NCBI GenBank assembly: GCA_022559985.1
Contig: JAFJTR010000006.1
Location: 496,001 to 560,000, forward strand
Source of the DNA: Parastagonospora avenae f. sp. tritici 18332-5
Lineage: Eukaryota; Ascomycota; Dothideomycetes; Pleosporales; Phaeosphaeriaceae
Direction: 5' to 3'
DNA length: 64,000 nucleotides
The notes under the pieces were generated by a model. It made no database searches. It saw nothing but the letters and a program-made list of their open reading frames with translations, and had not been told where the DNA came from. The position numbers and the translations under genes are program-made. Position 1 is the first letter of the stretch, and each line of letters begins with the position of its first letter. Shown in pieces: positions 55,594-64,000 of the stretch.

Positions 55594-57339
55594 ATGCGGC
55601 CTTCCGCTTCTCGCATACAGCTTCCGCGAACCGCCACAAAACCGTCGAGTACACGAGCCTCTGCGCGACCATGTCCACGCCAATTTTCAAATAGACACCC
55701 GCGACAATTCCTCGCAGCGCACCAGGGCTTTCCGCGCCCGCAGCTCCCGTTCCTCTACCCCTCCGGCCAACACCTCTCCAATGGCCAGCTGCAGCGCCTA
55801 TTTTCGATAAGCGTGAACCACAAAAAGTTTATCAAGGAGACGGCCAAGCTCAGTGTCTGGTATTCTTTGGTGATTTTCGCCCTCACATCATGCTTCAGCA
55901 TAGCCAGTCTGGGTATCTTGAGCGAGCAGCAAGAACGCGCATTTCCTTCGCCGCACGAGTGGAGCCTGATCACAAGAGTCCGATTTAGGAGAGGAAAGTG
56001 GTGGCAGGTGCCGGAGAACAATGAGGAGGAGGGATTTCCCAATTGGGCAAGGGTATACTCAGAGCTGCAGTACACACTGAATCGGCTAGAAAATCCGGAC
56101 AAGGATGGCGCCGGCATTGTCGAGCAAGAAGAGAGCGGCATATCGGTACCCGGACTTGGCAAAGCTGGCTACGACGTTTCTGCCAAGAACGAAGAATGGC
56201 GGCAGGGCTACTACGAGGTCCTCATGGGCATGGCTACAGCGGCAGAGCGCCTGGAAGGCTGGGTCACAGACAAGTGGAGGAGGAATGTATGGGCGCCAGA
56301 GTTTGTGGCATCGCCAACGAACAAGCGGCCAAAAGCAGTGCTACCAGGCATGCCAGAGGTTCCTGACGAAGAGCATCGCAACCCCGCTGCGGAGGCGCCT
56401 GAGGTCTTCTACCTCAAAATCATCACATCAAAGGGCTTCACAACGTACCAGCGACTGAGCGCGGCGCTTGGGTACGCTGACTGGCTCAGCTTCAAGCAAC
56501 TCCCCGACTCGGCAGAGGAGATGTATCGCTGGGCTCTTGACATCGCAATCTCAGGTTTACCCACACCAGAAGCCGAAGCCGTCATCAACCGCCAGACTGG
56601 AGTCCTGTCAGCCACGGCGCGGAAAGAGGTCATTACTCCTAACATCGTCTATGCGACTACGAACTTGGCCACTTTCTTCGCAGCCAACGGCCGCGTCACC
56701 GCCGCTTTACCCATCTTCATATCTCTCCTCCGCGCACGTCTCAACGCAGATGAAGCCCCCGCTGCTCTAGTCAAACCAAAGCAGCAAGACTCTAGTCTGG
56801 TAGGGACCGTGCTCAGTCTTCTCGCCGAGCCTGATTACCCACCCGTACCACCATCGGGCGACGAACCCCTCCTCCGGAAAGAAGCCGATCGTTGCGAAGA
56901 AGCCGTGCTGAAAACTTACATTGGTGAGATTCTCTTCGCAACCGCCGGCTCTTCGTCTACACAACGCCAACAAGGCCTCTCGTGGGTCCGCGACGGCGTC
57001 TCTACATCAAAATTTGCACAATCCCTCGATGCGATGCGGAGTGACGACACACTGCGCAAGAAGTGCGAACAATGCGAAGAAGTCGGACTTGAATCATGGG
57101 GCAAGATCATGACATATCTTGCCGCTGAGGCGAGGGAGAAGCGCGATGCCGCAAAAAGCGGTAGACTACAGAGTTTACTGTGGAAGATCAAGGGCACGGA
57201 GAGTCTAGAAAAGGCCGTTGAGGACCTGGAAGGCGAGGAAGAAGGTGTCACGATGCGACTGAACAAATTGAGGGGTCGCATGCTGAGAGAGGAATATGCG
57301 GACATGGATCGCAAGTATGCTAGAACATTTGTATTCTAG
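55594..57339 (+). CDS. Mitochondrial inner-membrane TPR-like protein (Mgr3-like)
   Basis: A single uninterrupted frame of 581 codons. The N-terminus is rich in Arg, Ser and Thr with almost no acidic residues (LPRTATKPSSTRASARPCPR), as in a mitochondrial presequence. One transmembrane helix follows near residues 88-110 (VWYSLVIFALTSCFSIASLG). The rest is soluble and helical, with TPR-like pairs: WARVYSELQYTLNRLE, YYEVLMGMATAAERLEGWV, RLSAALGYADWLSFKQL, MYRWALDIAISGLP and IVYATTNLATFFAANGRVTAALPIF. Yeast Mgr3 has the same layout and serves as a substrate adaptor of the i-AAA protease Yme1. I recall fungal orthologues of this protein carrying a misleading maltose permease label, but there is no permease topology here. 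Confidence 0.65.
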   Translation: MRPSASRIQLPRTATKPSSTRASARPCPRQFSNRHPRQFLAAHQGFPRPQLPFLYPSGQHLSNGQLQRLFSISVNHKKFIKETAKLSVWYSLVIFALTSCFSIASLGILSEQQERAFPSPHEWSLITRVRFRRGKWWQVPENNEEEGFPNWARVYSELQYTLNRLENPDKDGAGIVEQEESGISVPGLGKAGYDVSAKNEEWRQGYYEVLMGMATAAERLEGWVTDKWRRNVWAPEFVASPTNKRPKAVLPGMPEVPDEEHRNPAAEAPEVFYLKIITSKGFTTYQRLSAALGYADWLSFKQLPDSAEEMYRWALDIAISGLPTPEAEAVINRQTGVLSATARKEVITPNIVYATTNLATFFAANGRVTAALPIFISLLRARLNADEAPAALVKPKQQDSSLVGTVLSLLAEPDYPPVPPSGDEPLLRKEADRCEEAVLKTYIGEILFATAGSSSTQRQQGLSWVRDGVSTSKFAQSLDAMRSDDTLRKKCEQCEEVGLESWGKIMTYLAAEAREKRDAAKSGRLQSLLWKIKGTESLEKAVEDLEGEEEGVTMRLNKLRGRMLREEYADMDRKYARTFVF

Positions 57340-58430
57340 CTGTGTATGTTACCACACCAATGCCAAGTCGCATCGGCAGGGTCTTCAGGGTCCAGATGTC
57401 CATCTCGCAATGCGATCTCCAAATCTGTGGATCTCCATACCAAGCACCCACTGCGCGAATATCGATGCCCAGCCGCAAGCGCCACTTGCCGGCCATCGTG
57501 GCATGTCAAGCGGTGTAAGCCTCCGTTACTACACACCATCCGCCACGTAGGCTGCGACCTACTGCGAGTCAGAACGCTGGCCACCCGAGAGCTGCCTCAA
57601 TTGAGGGCAGTCATCACGCGCGCACGTACCTCTATTGCTTCTCCCGTTTTGTGCTCGCCACAGATATCGAAATCCCATGGATTGGCCCGAGAAGAGGGCT
57701 GCCCATCGCCTGTCCTCGACGCCCTAATGTCACCAGCGAGACTGGCATACTGCAGTCGGAATCCCAGCAAACGACACCCAAGGGTAGTCGTGGCATGATC
57801 TGACCGTAAGCCGTGATCCCAACTTGACCGCCAGCCACGTCTTGCATTCCACACCGTGTGTGGATTATCGTCGCGGGAGAGGTCACATCACAGATAGCAG
57901 AAGTGTTGTTCCAAGTTACGCAAATGCTATGGTACTCCACCGCACATTGATCTCCCGCATCTTCCGAAGCATACAAATCCATATTTGTGGGATGCTGCTT
58001 CTGATTCAGGTCGTGACAAGATGGCTTACTGTCCGGAAGCAGCTCTTATCATCCCAAATAAGCAATCAACGGCCTGTGTTGAGTGGGTCATGGAAGTGAA
58101 CTTTGCATTTTCTCCGCAGTCACACATCAGAATTGACGTCACACGGCATACTTTGGACCGGCCCGTAGCGCGCTTCACGCCAATCAGACCATGTAGCAGG
58201 GGCGCTAAACCAATGGCGCGCTGCCAGCTGTACAAGTGCATCACCCAACATGAGACCATTTACAGGAACACGATCTAGTGGAGTAGCGCCTTGTGTTGCC
58301 TGCGAGGCGTCTGCGGAAGTCGTGGGGTTGCTTGGAGCCCGATCTGGGGCTTGAGGTCTTTAAGCGTTCAGGAACGCTCCGATTATCCGAATTCGTGACC
58401 GATTCGATTCAAGTGAACAGGAGAAGGTTC
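57340..58430. other. Gene-free region
   Basis: 1.09 kb between two plus-strand genes with short overlapping frames only. No RNA gene was recognised. Confidence 0.45.
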
Positions 58431-59816
58431 ATGATGGGCGTTGTTGTGAGTGTTGACATCATGGCAGGCGCCGTGGGAGAAGAGGTCTGCAGCGGATGTG
58501 GATGCTAACGACAAGCAGACTCCTGCCGTAGATCCTGCCAACGTTGTGCAAGCACTCGTCTATACTCTACTGGGCGTATTCGATGCAACAAGAGATCTTT
58601 TCCAAACGTTGAAAGCAAAGGAGCAGAGGGATTACGAATCAAGTCTGCGGTCCAAGGGCTACCCGGCATCGCGGAGGGTCGAATATGTCGAAGATGAGAA
58701 TCTGGGCAGAGATGAGGATCTTGTCATGGACAAGGCTGCGGTTACACGGCAATTCGAGATCGGTTTCCAGAATATCGGTGCGCTATTTGCCGTAGGCGAC
58801 GGTATGCTCGATGAGACAACATACTCAACTCGCAATTCGCTAACTGGTCTTTAGTCCAGTCACATGTCGCACTCCAAGCACAAATCATAGCACTCCAAAA
58901 CGTCTTGGTCACAACTTTCCTTTACGGGCCCACATCCGACGACTCGATCCCACATCAACTCTCGAACCTTAATGCGGCATCCCGAGCCGCAGGCACGTCT
59001 TCCGTAGACATCCTCGCAGCTCAGATACAACGACAGCAAGCAGTCCTGCCAAACACACCTCGCTCATCCCGCTCGCCTGTAGGTCGGTCACATGGTAGTC
59101 AAGTAATACCCCACCCAACGACAGCACATGAGTCAGGCTCAGCGTCGACTTCTCTCGTGCGTTATCAAGAGCCCATCCAACCTCGAAGCGGCAGTCCAGT
59201 CAAAACGACCATCGTCGACACATGGCGCGGCCGTCCCAAACCAGAACGTACCGACACGGACACGACTTCAATGACTGGCCCAACTTCCTACGGGATGCGA
59301 TCCGCACCCCATGACTTGTACTGTCTGTACGCGATTGATCTCCAGCGGCACCGCGACCAACAACTCTCCGACACCGTCACGTCCGAATCGAAGCCCTACT
59401 GTCCCCACTGCAAACAAGACCTCCACCTCTCCCCTGGTAAAGCTTGGGAAGTCGTCAAGCGCGGTGACGGATACGAGCGCTGCTTCCAAGTCAGTAATCG
59501 CTTCGTCGTCAAGTGCCATCGAGGCGGCGCAGACGGTCAGTACGCGTGTGTCCTGTGCTCCCGGCACGCCGATGTCGACACGGTGTGTGGCGATGTGAAG
59601 GCCCTGATCAAGCATATTTGGGAGGACCATAGTGTGGGCGAACTCAAGCACGAGGAGGATATCACCGAAGTCGTCGAGCTGGCGCCGGATCGCAGGAGAG
59701 ACAGTGGCCTGGGCCATTCGACGTCGAGAGGTAGTCGCAGAAGCGCTAGCTTGGGGCCGAATAGCTGGGGCCGCAGAAGTAGACGCGGGTATGATCGAGA
59801 TGATGGGTATTTGTAA
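58431..59816 (+). CDS. Hypothetical protein with Cys/His-rich C-terminal motif
   Basis: Exons are 58431..58445, 58519..58801 and 58855..59816, giving 419 aa. Joins are MMGVV|TPAVDPAN (donor GTGAGT, TGCTAAC branch) and AVGD-V-QSHVALQA. The first about 140 residues are helical (ANVVQALVYTLLGVFDATRD, then FEIGFQNIGALF). A Ser/Pro-rich linker follows. The C-terminal part has a possible metal site: YCPHCKQDL, then YERCF, VKCHRG, YACVLCSRH, and ALIKHIWEDH. It ends in an Arg/Ser-rich tail. This arrangement resembles a C2H2-like finger preceded by a CxxC knuckle. I do not recognise the family. The start may lie upstream, since the frame is open from 58293. The end (TTG TAA GTAACG) could instead be a splice donor. 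Confidence 0.65.
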
Positions 59817-62487
59817 GTAACGAGTATCACTTTCCCCGAAAATGTGTGTGGGACATCAACAACTATCACGGTCTATGGTGTTGCAGCATTATGTATCTCG
59901 GCTTCGGTACCTTTGTATTAGTATATTTCCATACGTTATCGCCACACTCTACGTGTTCTTTATGCAGCCTGAAATGTGCCTTGCCGCTCACCCGTGGACC
60001 TGCCACACCACCTACCGACCATACCCACCGAAACGGAATATGCTCATAGCAGCAATCAACGCCAGCTCATGAACATACCGCAAGCAGTAATTTCACGACG
60101 GCAAAATTTCAATAGAGCTGCGTGTCGCCTCAAATGTCTGCCTCCATGCTGCATTAACCTGGCCATTTGCCCCTTCGAGACTAGTGCGGATCGTTCATGT
60201 ATTGGAGCGCGCTTAAACGTTGCTTCATACGGAAGCGCCCGAGTCCACGGAAATCCTGTTATTATGTTCGTGTGTCGCAGGGCGTATATCGTGAGCCTCT
60301 GGTAGAGTTCCTATGAACGTGTGATGGTGCGACTTCTTCTGCTTGGCAGAATCTGACTTACGCGCTGTTTGCTGATGCATATACATGTATCCCGTGCGGT
60401 AGGTTCTTTCATGGTTATATGTTTCCAGGAACCATTGTAATAGAGTGTCTACATCAGAATATCAGCTCCTCCGAGTGCTGCAATCCCGCCATGCCTGCAG
60501 TAACTAATGGAGTGAACTACCCCTTGCACTGTCGAGATCGTCAAATATCGATGACATTTTTTTTCTACAGTGAACTCAACGCTACATCTCAAGTAGATGT
60601 GGGTGATGGAGTTAATGGGGCGCTGGAGGTAGTCGGATATGTGCCAGAGGTTTGCGATGGTGTTTGTTGCGCAATTGCGAACAGTGCGAAAATGGAGATG
60701 AGGAGATGCTCAGTTGTCCGAACACGCACTTCTGTATTCGTCCTGTGATGGAGTTCTTCTCGTGCGCTAGAACTTGCGAAAGTCGCAAAAGAAACATAAT
60801 CTTCCAAAGCGTTCGGCATGGAGATCTTTGGAGAATGCCTAGGCCATGGAATCGAATGTGCTCGGGTCGACGTTGCATGCAAAACGGTGTAATCGGCAAA
60901 TGTGTGTCTATATCACATGAGCAGGATTTCCATTAAGGGAAAAGCTGGACTCCATCTATATTCGAGAACATGCATGTTGCGACTCGCGAGGCCGACCCAG
61001 ACCAGGGTTTGTGCTATAGCGAAGGCCAGTTATCCTTGCTAGCGTGATGTCTGTCGTGTTGTGAAGCATCAGACAATGAACTACTGCATGTTTGGAAGCG
61101 AACCAGGCCTACTTGGATGTACTCCGTCTTGTATCGGGCATGAAGACTCATTGATGAGGATGTAGTATTCGCAGGACGTTAGCACATTCAAAAAGCAATT
61201 CATGAGTGCGTCTCAGTGTCTTTCAAGTTCTCTGCTTTCAAACCACCACCAAGCCTTCAGCATTCGGATTCGCACTCGTGTGGATAAAAGTCGAGCATGG
61301 TATTCTCTGCGAAACCCTTTAGGTCTACCGAGCTGAATGGACCAAAGGTAAAATACTACTGCAAAGGCGTAGCAGCAGGGTTGTTCCTAGATCACGGGGT
61401 TTGTCAAAGCATGAGGCTTCGCGTGCCGAAGTCTCCCCAGAGATGCGTCAGACTGTGGTGTCGCTCGTATTCAGACCGTACATATGATGCGGTGTGTGGT
61501 TGTCCGGCACGGTTCGGCGTGAAACTATTTTCGGGGGGACTGCACCGGATGGGAAAGTGCAAAGCCATTTACATCATGCCGAGGAAGAGCCGCCCTTCCG
61601 CCTTCCAGAATTCGAGCACTTTGACCATGGCATGGCATGATGTTACTTTGACCGACTTGCCAGCAACTCGTGTTCACGTCCAAAACGACTTGATGGTGTT
61701 TCTGTTCACGAGATAACGCAGATCCCCGTCGGCTAAATGTGCGCGATGCAGGCTTCCGCTGCAGCTCTTTCCCTGTTGAACACGATCCAATATTGCGAAC
61801 GCGGAGCTTTCACCCCACAAACGAACCGAATGGCTCGATTCGTCAACAACTTTTCAAAAATCCAGCCTCTGCTGCTATGCGGAAGTGGCGTGCGGCTCCA
61901 TGAAGCAAAGCGGAACCTACTTCTGGAGCCAATGGGTAAGGCTGGCACAGCCTTGCATTTCTAAAATTGGAATTGGTGCTAGCATTTTACATGAATCGCA
62001 ATATCGACAGCAAACCGACAAATTCTTCCTGCATTTCAGTGAGACCTTGAAAGAATAGTTTTGAGATTTAGCGAAAGAATTGTCCACGCCGACAATAAGT
62101 CGGACAATCATAGAGCAATGCAAATGTGCTGCATGGTGTCCGAAACATTACAGTCATCTACGATAGAAACCCTCCTGCAGATTAGCGATCGCCACCAAAT
62201 TACCTCATTCATGGCGCTAGTCGTCGGCCCAGGGTCGCGGAAAGCCAGCCCGAAGAAGACCACTCCACCGTTGCACTGACAGGGTAGCAACACGAGGTTC
62301 CCATCCACTTCTCGTAAATTTGGATATGCATCTTCGCCGAGTGACGTCGCTAAGGGGACAGCAGGTGCTTTGAGATGGATATATAAGAGTATCTTCAGGC
62401 CCTCCCTTGAGACATCAACCCATCACATAAACACATCACTTCACTTCACTTCAACAACAACACCACCAAACCACCTCTACATCAATC
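59817..62487. other. Long gene-free region
   Basis: 2.67 kb with no supported gene. The longest frame (61297-61716, 139 codons) has no signal peptide, domain or exon partner. The last about 100 bases are the leader of the Alt a 1-like gene. Confidence 0.4.
62380..62387 (+). promoter_or_regulatory. TATA box of the Alt a 1-like gene
   Basis: TATATAAG lies 108 bp before the start codon. An AAGGGG stress-response-like element is at about 62352-62357. The leader between is a long C/A-rich, G-poor run (cacttcaacaacaacacc), typical of highly expressed secreted-protein genes. Confidence 0.65.
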
Positions 62488-62991
62488 ATGCAGTTCATCA
62501 CCGCCGCCACCCTCTTCGCTGTTGCGCTTGCCGCTCCTACTCCCCAGACCGCCGACTGCCCCAACCCAGCCCACTGCGGCGAGACCAGCCCTACTGTCTA
62601 CGAGAACATCAACATTACTGGTTTCTCTCTGCGCAAGAACAACGGCGCCGTCGAGTCCATCAGCTTCAAGCTCACCGGAGACGAGGCCCAGGAGCCCATT
62701 CAGTGCTCTATCCCCAAGTTCACCACCTTCCCCAGCGAGATGGTCACTTGCGACGACGGAAAGTCCAACTACCGCGTCGTCGCCATCGAGCCCAAGGACG
62801 CCACCGCCGACGCAGAGCTCGCTATCTACCACCAGACTGGCCAGGCCTCTGGTCTCTGGCAGGAGGCTCCTCTCCCTGCCAACTACTGCCACGCTGGCGG
62901 TAACGGACCCAACGACTTCATCTGCGCTCAGATCCCTGACGTCTACACTGTCGTCCTCACTCCTTCCGGCCCCTTCGAAGGCCAGAACTAG
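62488..62991 (+). CDS. Secreted Alt a 1-like (AA1-like) protein
   Basis: A single-exon frame of 167 codons. Residues 1-16 form a signal peptide (MQFITAATLFAVALAA), with the mature start probably near APTPQTADCP. The body shows the AA1 beta-barrel pattern: ITGFSLRKNNGAVESISFKL, a central IQCS strand, an MVTCDDGKSNYRVV strand, AELAIYHQ, and the diagnostic end ANYCHAGGNGPNDFICAQ followed by DVYTVVL, nearly matching the Alternaria major allergen (YCRAGGNGPKDFVC). Cysteines at about 24, 30, 71, 90, 132 and 144 include the four family-conserved ones. Codon use is strongly C-biased in third positions, indicating high expression. Members are abundant spore and culture-filtrate proteins. Some bind plant PR5 proteins or act as elicitors. 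Whether this one does cannot be said. Confidence 0.92.
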   Translation: MQFITAATLFAVALAAPTPQTADCPNPAHCGETSPTVYENINITGFSLRKNNGAVESISFKLTGDEAQEPIQCSIPKFTTFPSEMVTCDDGKSNYRVVAIEPKDATADAELAIYHQTGQASGLWQEAPLPANYCHAGGNGPNDFICAQIPDVYTVVLTPSGPFEGQN

Positions 62992-63886
62992 ATGTTTCTG
63001 AGCTTTAGATTCACGACTTCCTGTACATACAATGTTTAATCAATCAATGTAAATATTGACACTCACAATACATGCACAACTTTCTAATACATGTTCAAGT
63101 GAATACGTCTCGATGTATAACGGAGTTTTTTTTTCACCCTAAATTTAACGAGCTGAACTCAGTTTTGGGCAACTGTAAAGGTGCAGTCAAGGACAATGAC
63201 ACATTAATCATAAACTTGAACTAGCTGTTCCGCCTTCTCCTCTCCCCAGTACTTCCAAAACTGTTTCTTATTCCAAGAAGAGGATTCTTGGATAATTTGT
63301 CATCATGTGTGTAAACATAGGCCAATACTTGCAAAATTCTTTAGAATACTGGGCAAGACAGTTCATAAGCCTTATCGATCTAGCAGCATCGAATGATAAG
63401 ACTTGCTACGCTGGACGTGGATCACAAGGGCAAGGTTGTATATCTAGCTTAGCGAGTCTATCCACCATACAAGTGCGGGGCATGCTGAACAAGACTAAAG
63501 CAAGCTTCCCTTCGAGGCGCATCTAACTCTTGTCGATTCACCTCAATTCAGGTACATTTCACTTCGTATGTGAGGAATATTTTGAAACCTTCTTCATTAC
63601 ATGTGTAGCTTTTTGTGCGGTGTCAGCACAATGAATGAGGCTAATTCGGTCTTTCCATGTTGGATCAGCTTTGTACGCAACTTACGTTGCGTCATCTTGA
63701 ATTGAATGTTCCTGTTTAATTCTCTTTTTCGTCATAATCCGCTCCCTCCTATAATTTCATCACAGTCAATTGCGTTGATCAAAGTATTCGTTCTAACAAG
63801 TCAAAAGAACACACCCCTCCATCCGATTAGAATAAAAGAAAGCTACAACACACATTCCCGAATCGACCCTTACGAGTTCAAGCAAC
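62992..63886. other. Intergenic region
   Basis: 895 bp, AT-rich, between two plus-strand genes. It contains the Alt a 1-like 3' UTR and the promoter of the next gene. A 73-codon frame at 63305 lacks any feature. Confidence 0.5.
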
Positions 63887-64000
63887 ATGTCGACGTCCGA
63901 AACTTCGGCCTACACCCCCGATATCCCCTCCGAACCAGTCACAAAATCAACAGACACCATCCACATCGAGCTCACGCCCAACGACCTCGACTCGCTAGCC
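63887..64000 (+). CDS. 5' end of an unidentified gene, cut by the window edge
   Basis: ATG 63887 follows a favourable AAGCAAC context and opens 38 codons without stop to the window end: MSTSETSAYTPDIPSEPVTK, then STDTIHIELTPNDLDSLA. Strong third-position C use supports coding. Too short to identify. Confidence 0.6.
   Translation, partial: MSTSETSAYTPDIPSEPVTKSTDTIHIELTPNDLDSLA

Noticed and set aside
24261..57339. Possible secondary-metabolite or sugar-modification cluster (amidohydrolase, MDR reductase, GT90, Pmt1)
   Set aside because: These genes are separated by unrelated housekeeping genes, and no synthase, regulator or transporter accompanies them.
61297..61716. 139-codon plus-strand frame
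   Set aside because: No signal peptide, domain, exon partner or coding bias. Likely chance.
1..64000. CRISPR arrays, bacterial operons, rRNA genes
   Set aside because: No regularly spaced repeats or rRNA sequence were seen, and the intron structure shows a fungal nuclear genome.

Overview
The window comes from a filamentous ascomycete, most likely a dothideomycete of the order Pleosporales. Genes are split by short spliceosomal introns of about 50-60 nt with GT..AG ends and CTAAC/CTGAC-like branch sites. The gene content is ordinary fungal housekeeping (SF3a subunit 1, Pmt1-type O-mannosyltransferase, kinesin-8, Nop6, Isd11, mitoribosomal uS14). Lineage markers are an Alt a 1-like secreted protein, a DUF7587-type protein and an RNase-like secreted protein. 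One intron-containing tRNA-Thr(UGU) is present. Exon joins were worked out by hand from splice sites, reading phase and family similarity. No database was searched.

Layout. 0.8-3.3 kb holds a leucine-rich-repeat protein (-), followed by about 3.7 kb with no convincing gene. 7-12 kb holds a probable UFL1-like protein (-), divergent from mitoribosomal uS14m (+), then an Arb2-domain protein (+). 12.7-24 kb is an accessory, decaying island. It contains a frameshifted DUF3431 gene whose 5' end runs into transposon DNA, a ruined pogo/Fot1 transposase with an inverted duplication of its C-terminal coding part, an intact DUF3632 gene, an intact secreted RNase-like gene, a ruined polytopic membrane protein gene, a Ser/Thr-rich single-pass membrane protein gene with an unresolved junction, and a ruined F-box gene ending in a 12-bp minisatellite.

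24-35.3 kb is conserved core: an M20 amidohydrolase, a conserved proline/acidic-rich protein, Isd11, SF3A1 and Pmt1, the last two divergent. 35-43 kb is gene-poor. It holds two small hypothetical genes, a possible decayed gene, the tRNA, a KGG-motif stress-type hydrophilic protein and an MDR-family reductase. 43.8-57.3 kb holds kinesin-8 (-) divergent from the DUF7587-type gene (+), which has an in-frame TAG, then a GT90/CAP10 glycosyltransferase (-), then Nop6 (-) divergent from a mitochondrial Mgr3-like protein (+) across 157 bp. The right end has a Cys/His-motif hypothetical protein, a long non-coding stretch, the Alt a 1-like gene, and the first 38 codons of a gene cut by the window edge.

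No clear metabolic cluster or operon is visible. Functional links are limited to paired divergent promoters. The most interesting material is the 12.7-24 kb island, where several nonsense codons can be explained by C-to-T changes at CpA (as in repeat-induced point mutation) and transposon DNA has supplied a new hydrophobic N-terminus to a neighbouring gene. Other points of interest are the UFL1-like gene, and the RNase-fold secreted protein that has lost its catalytic base position.
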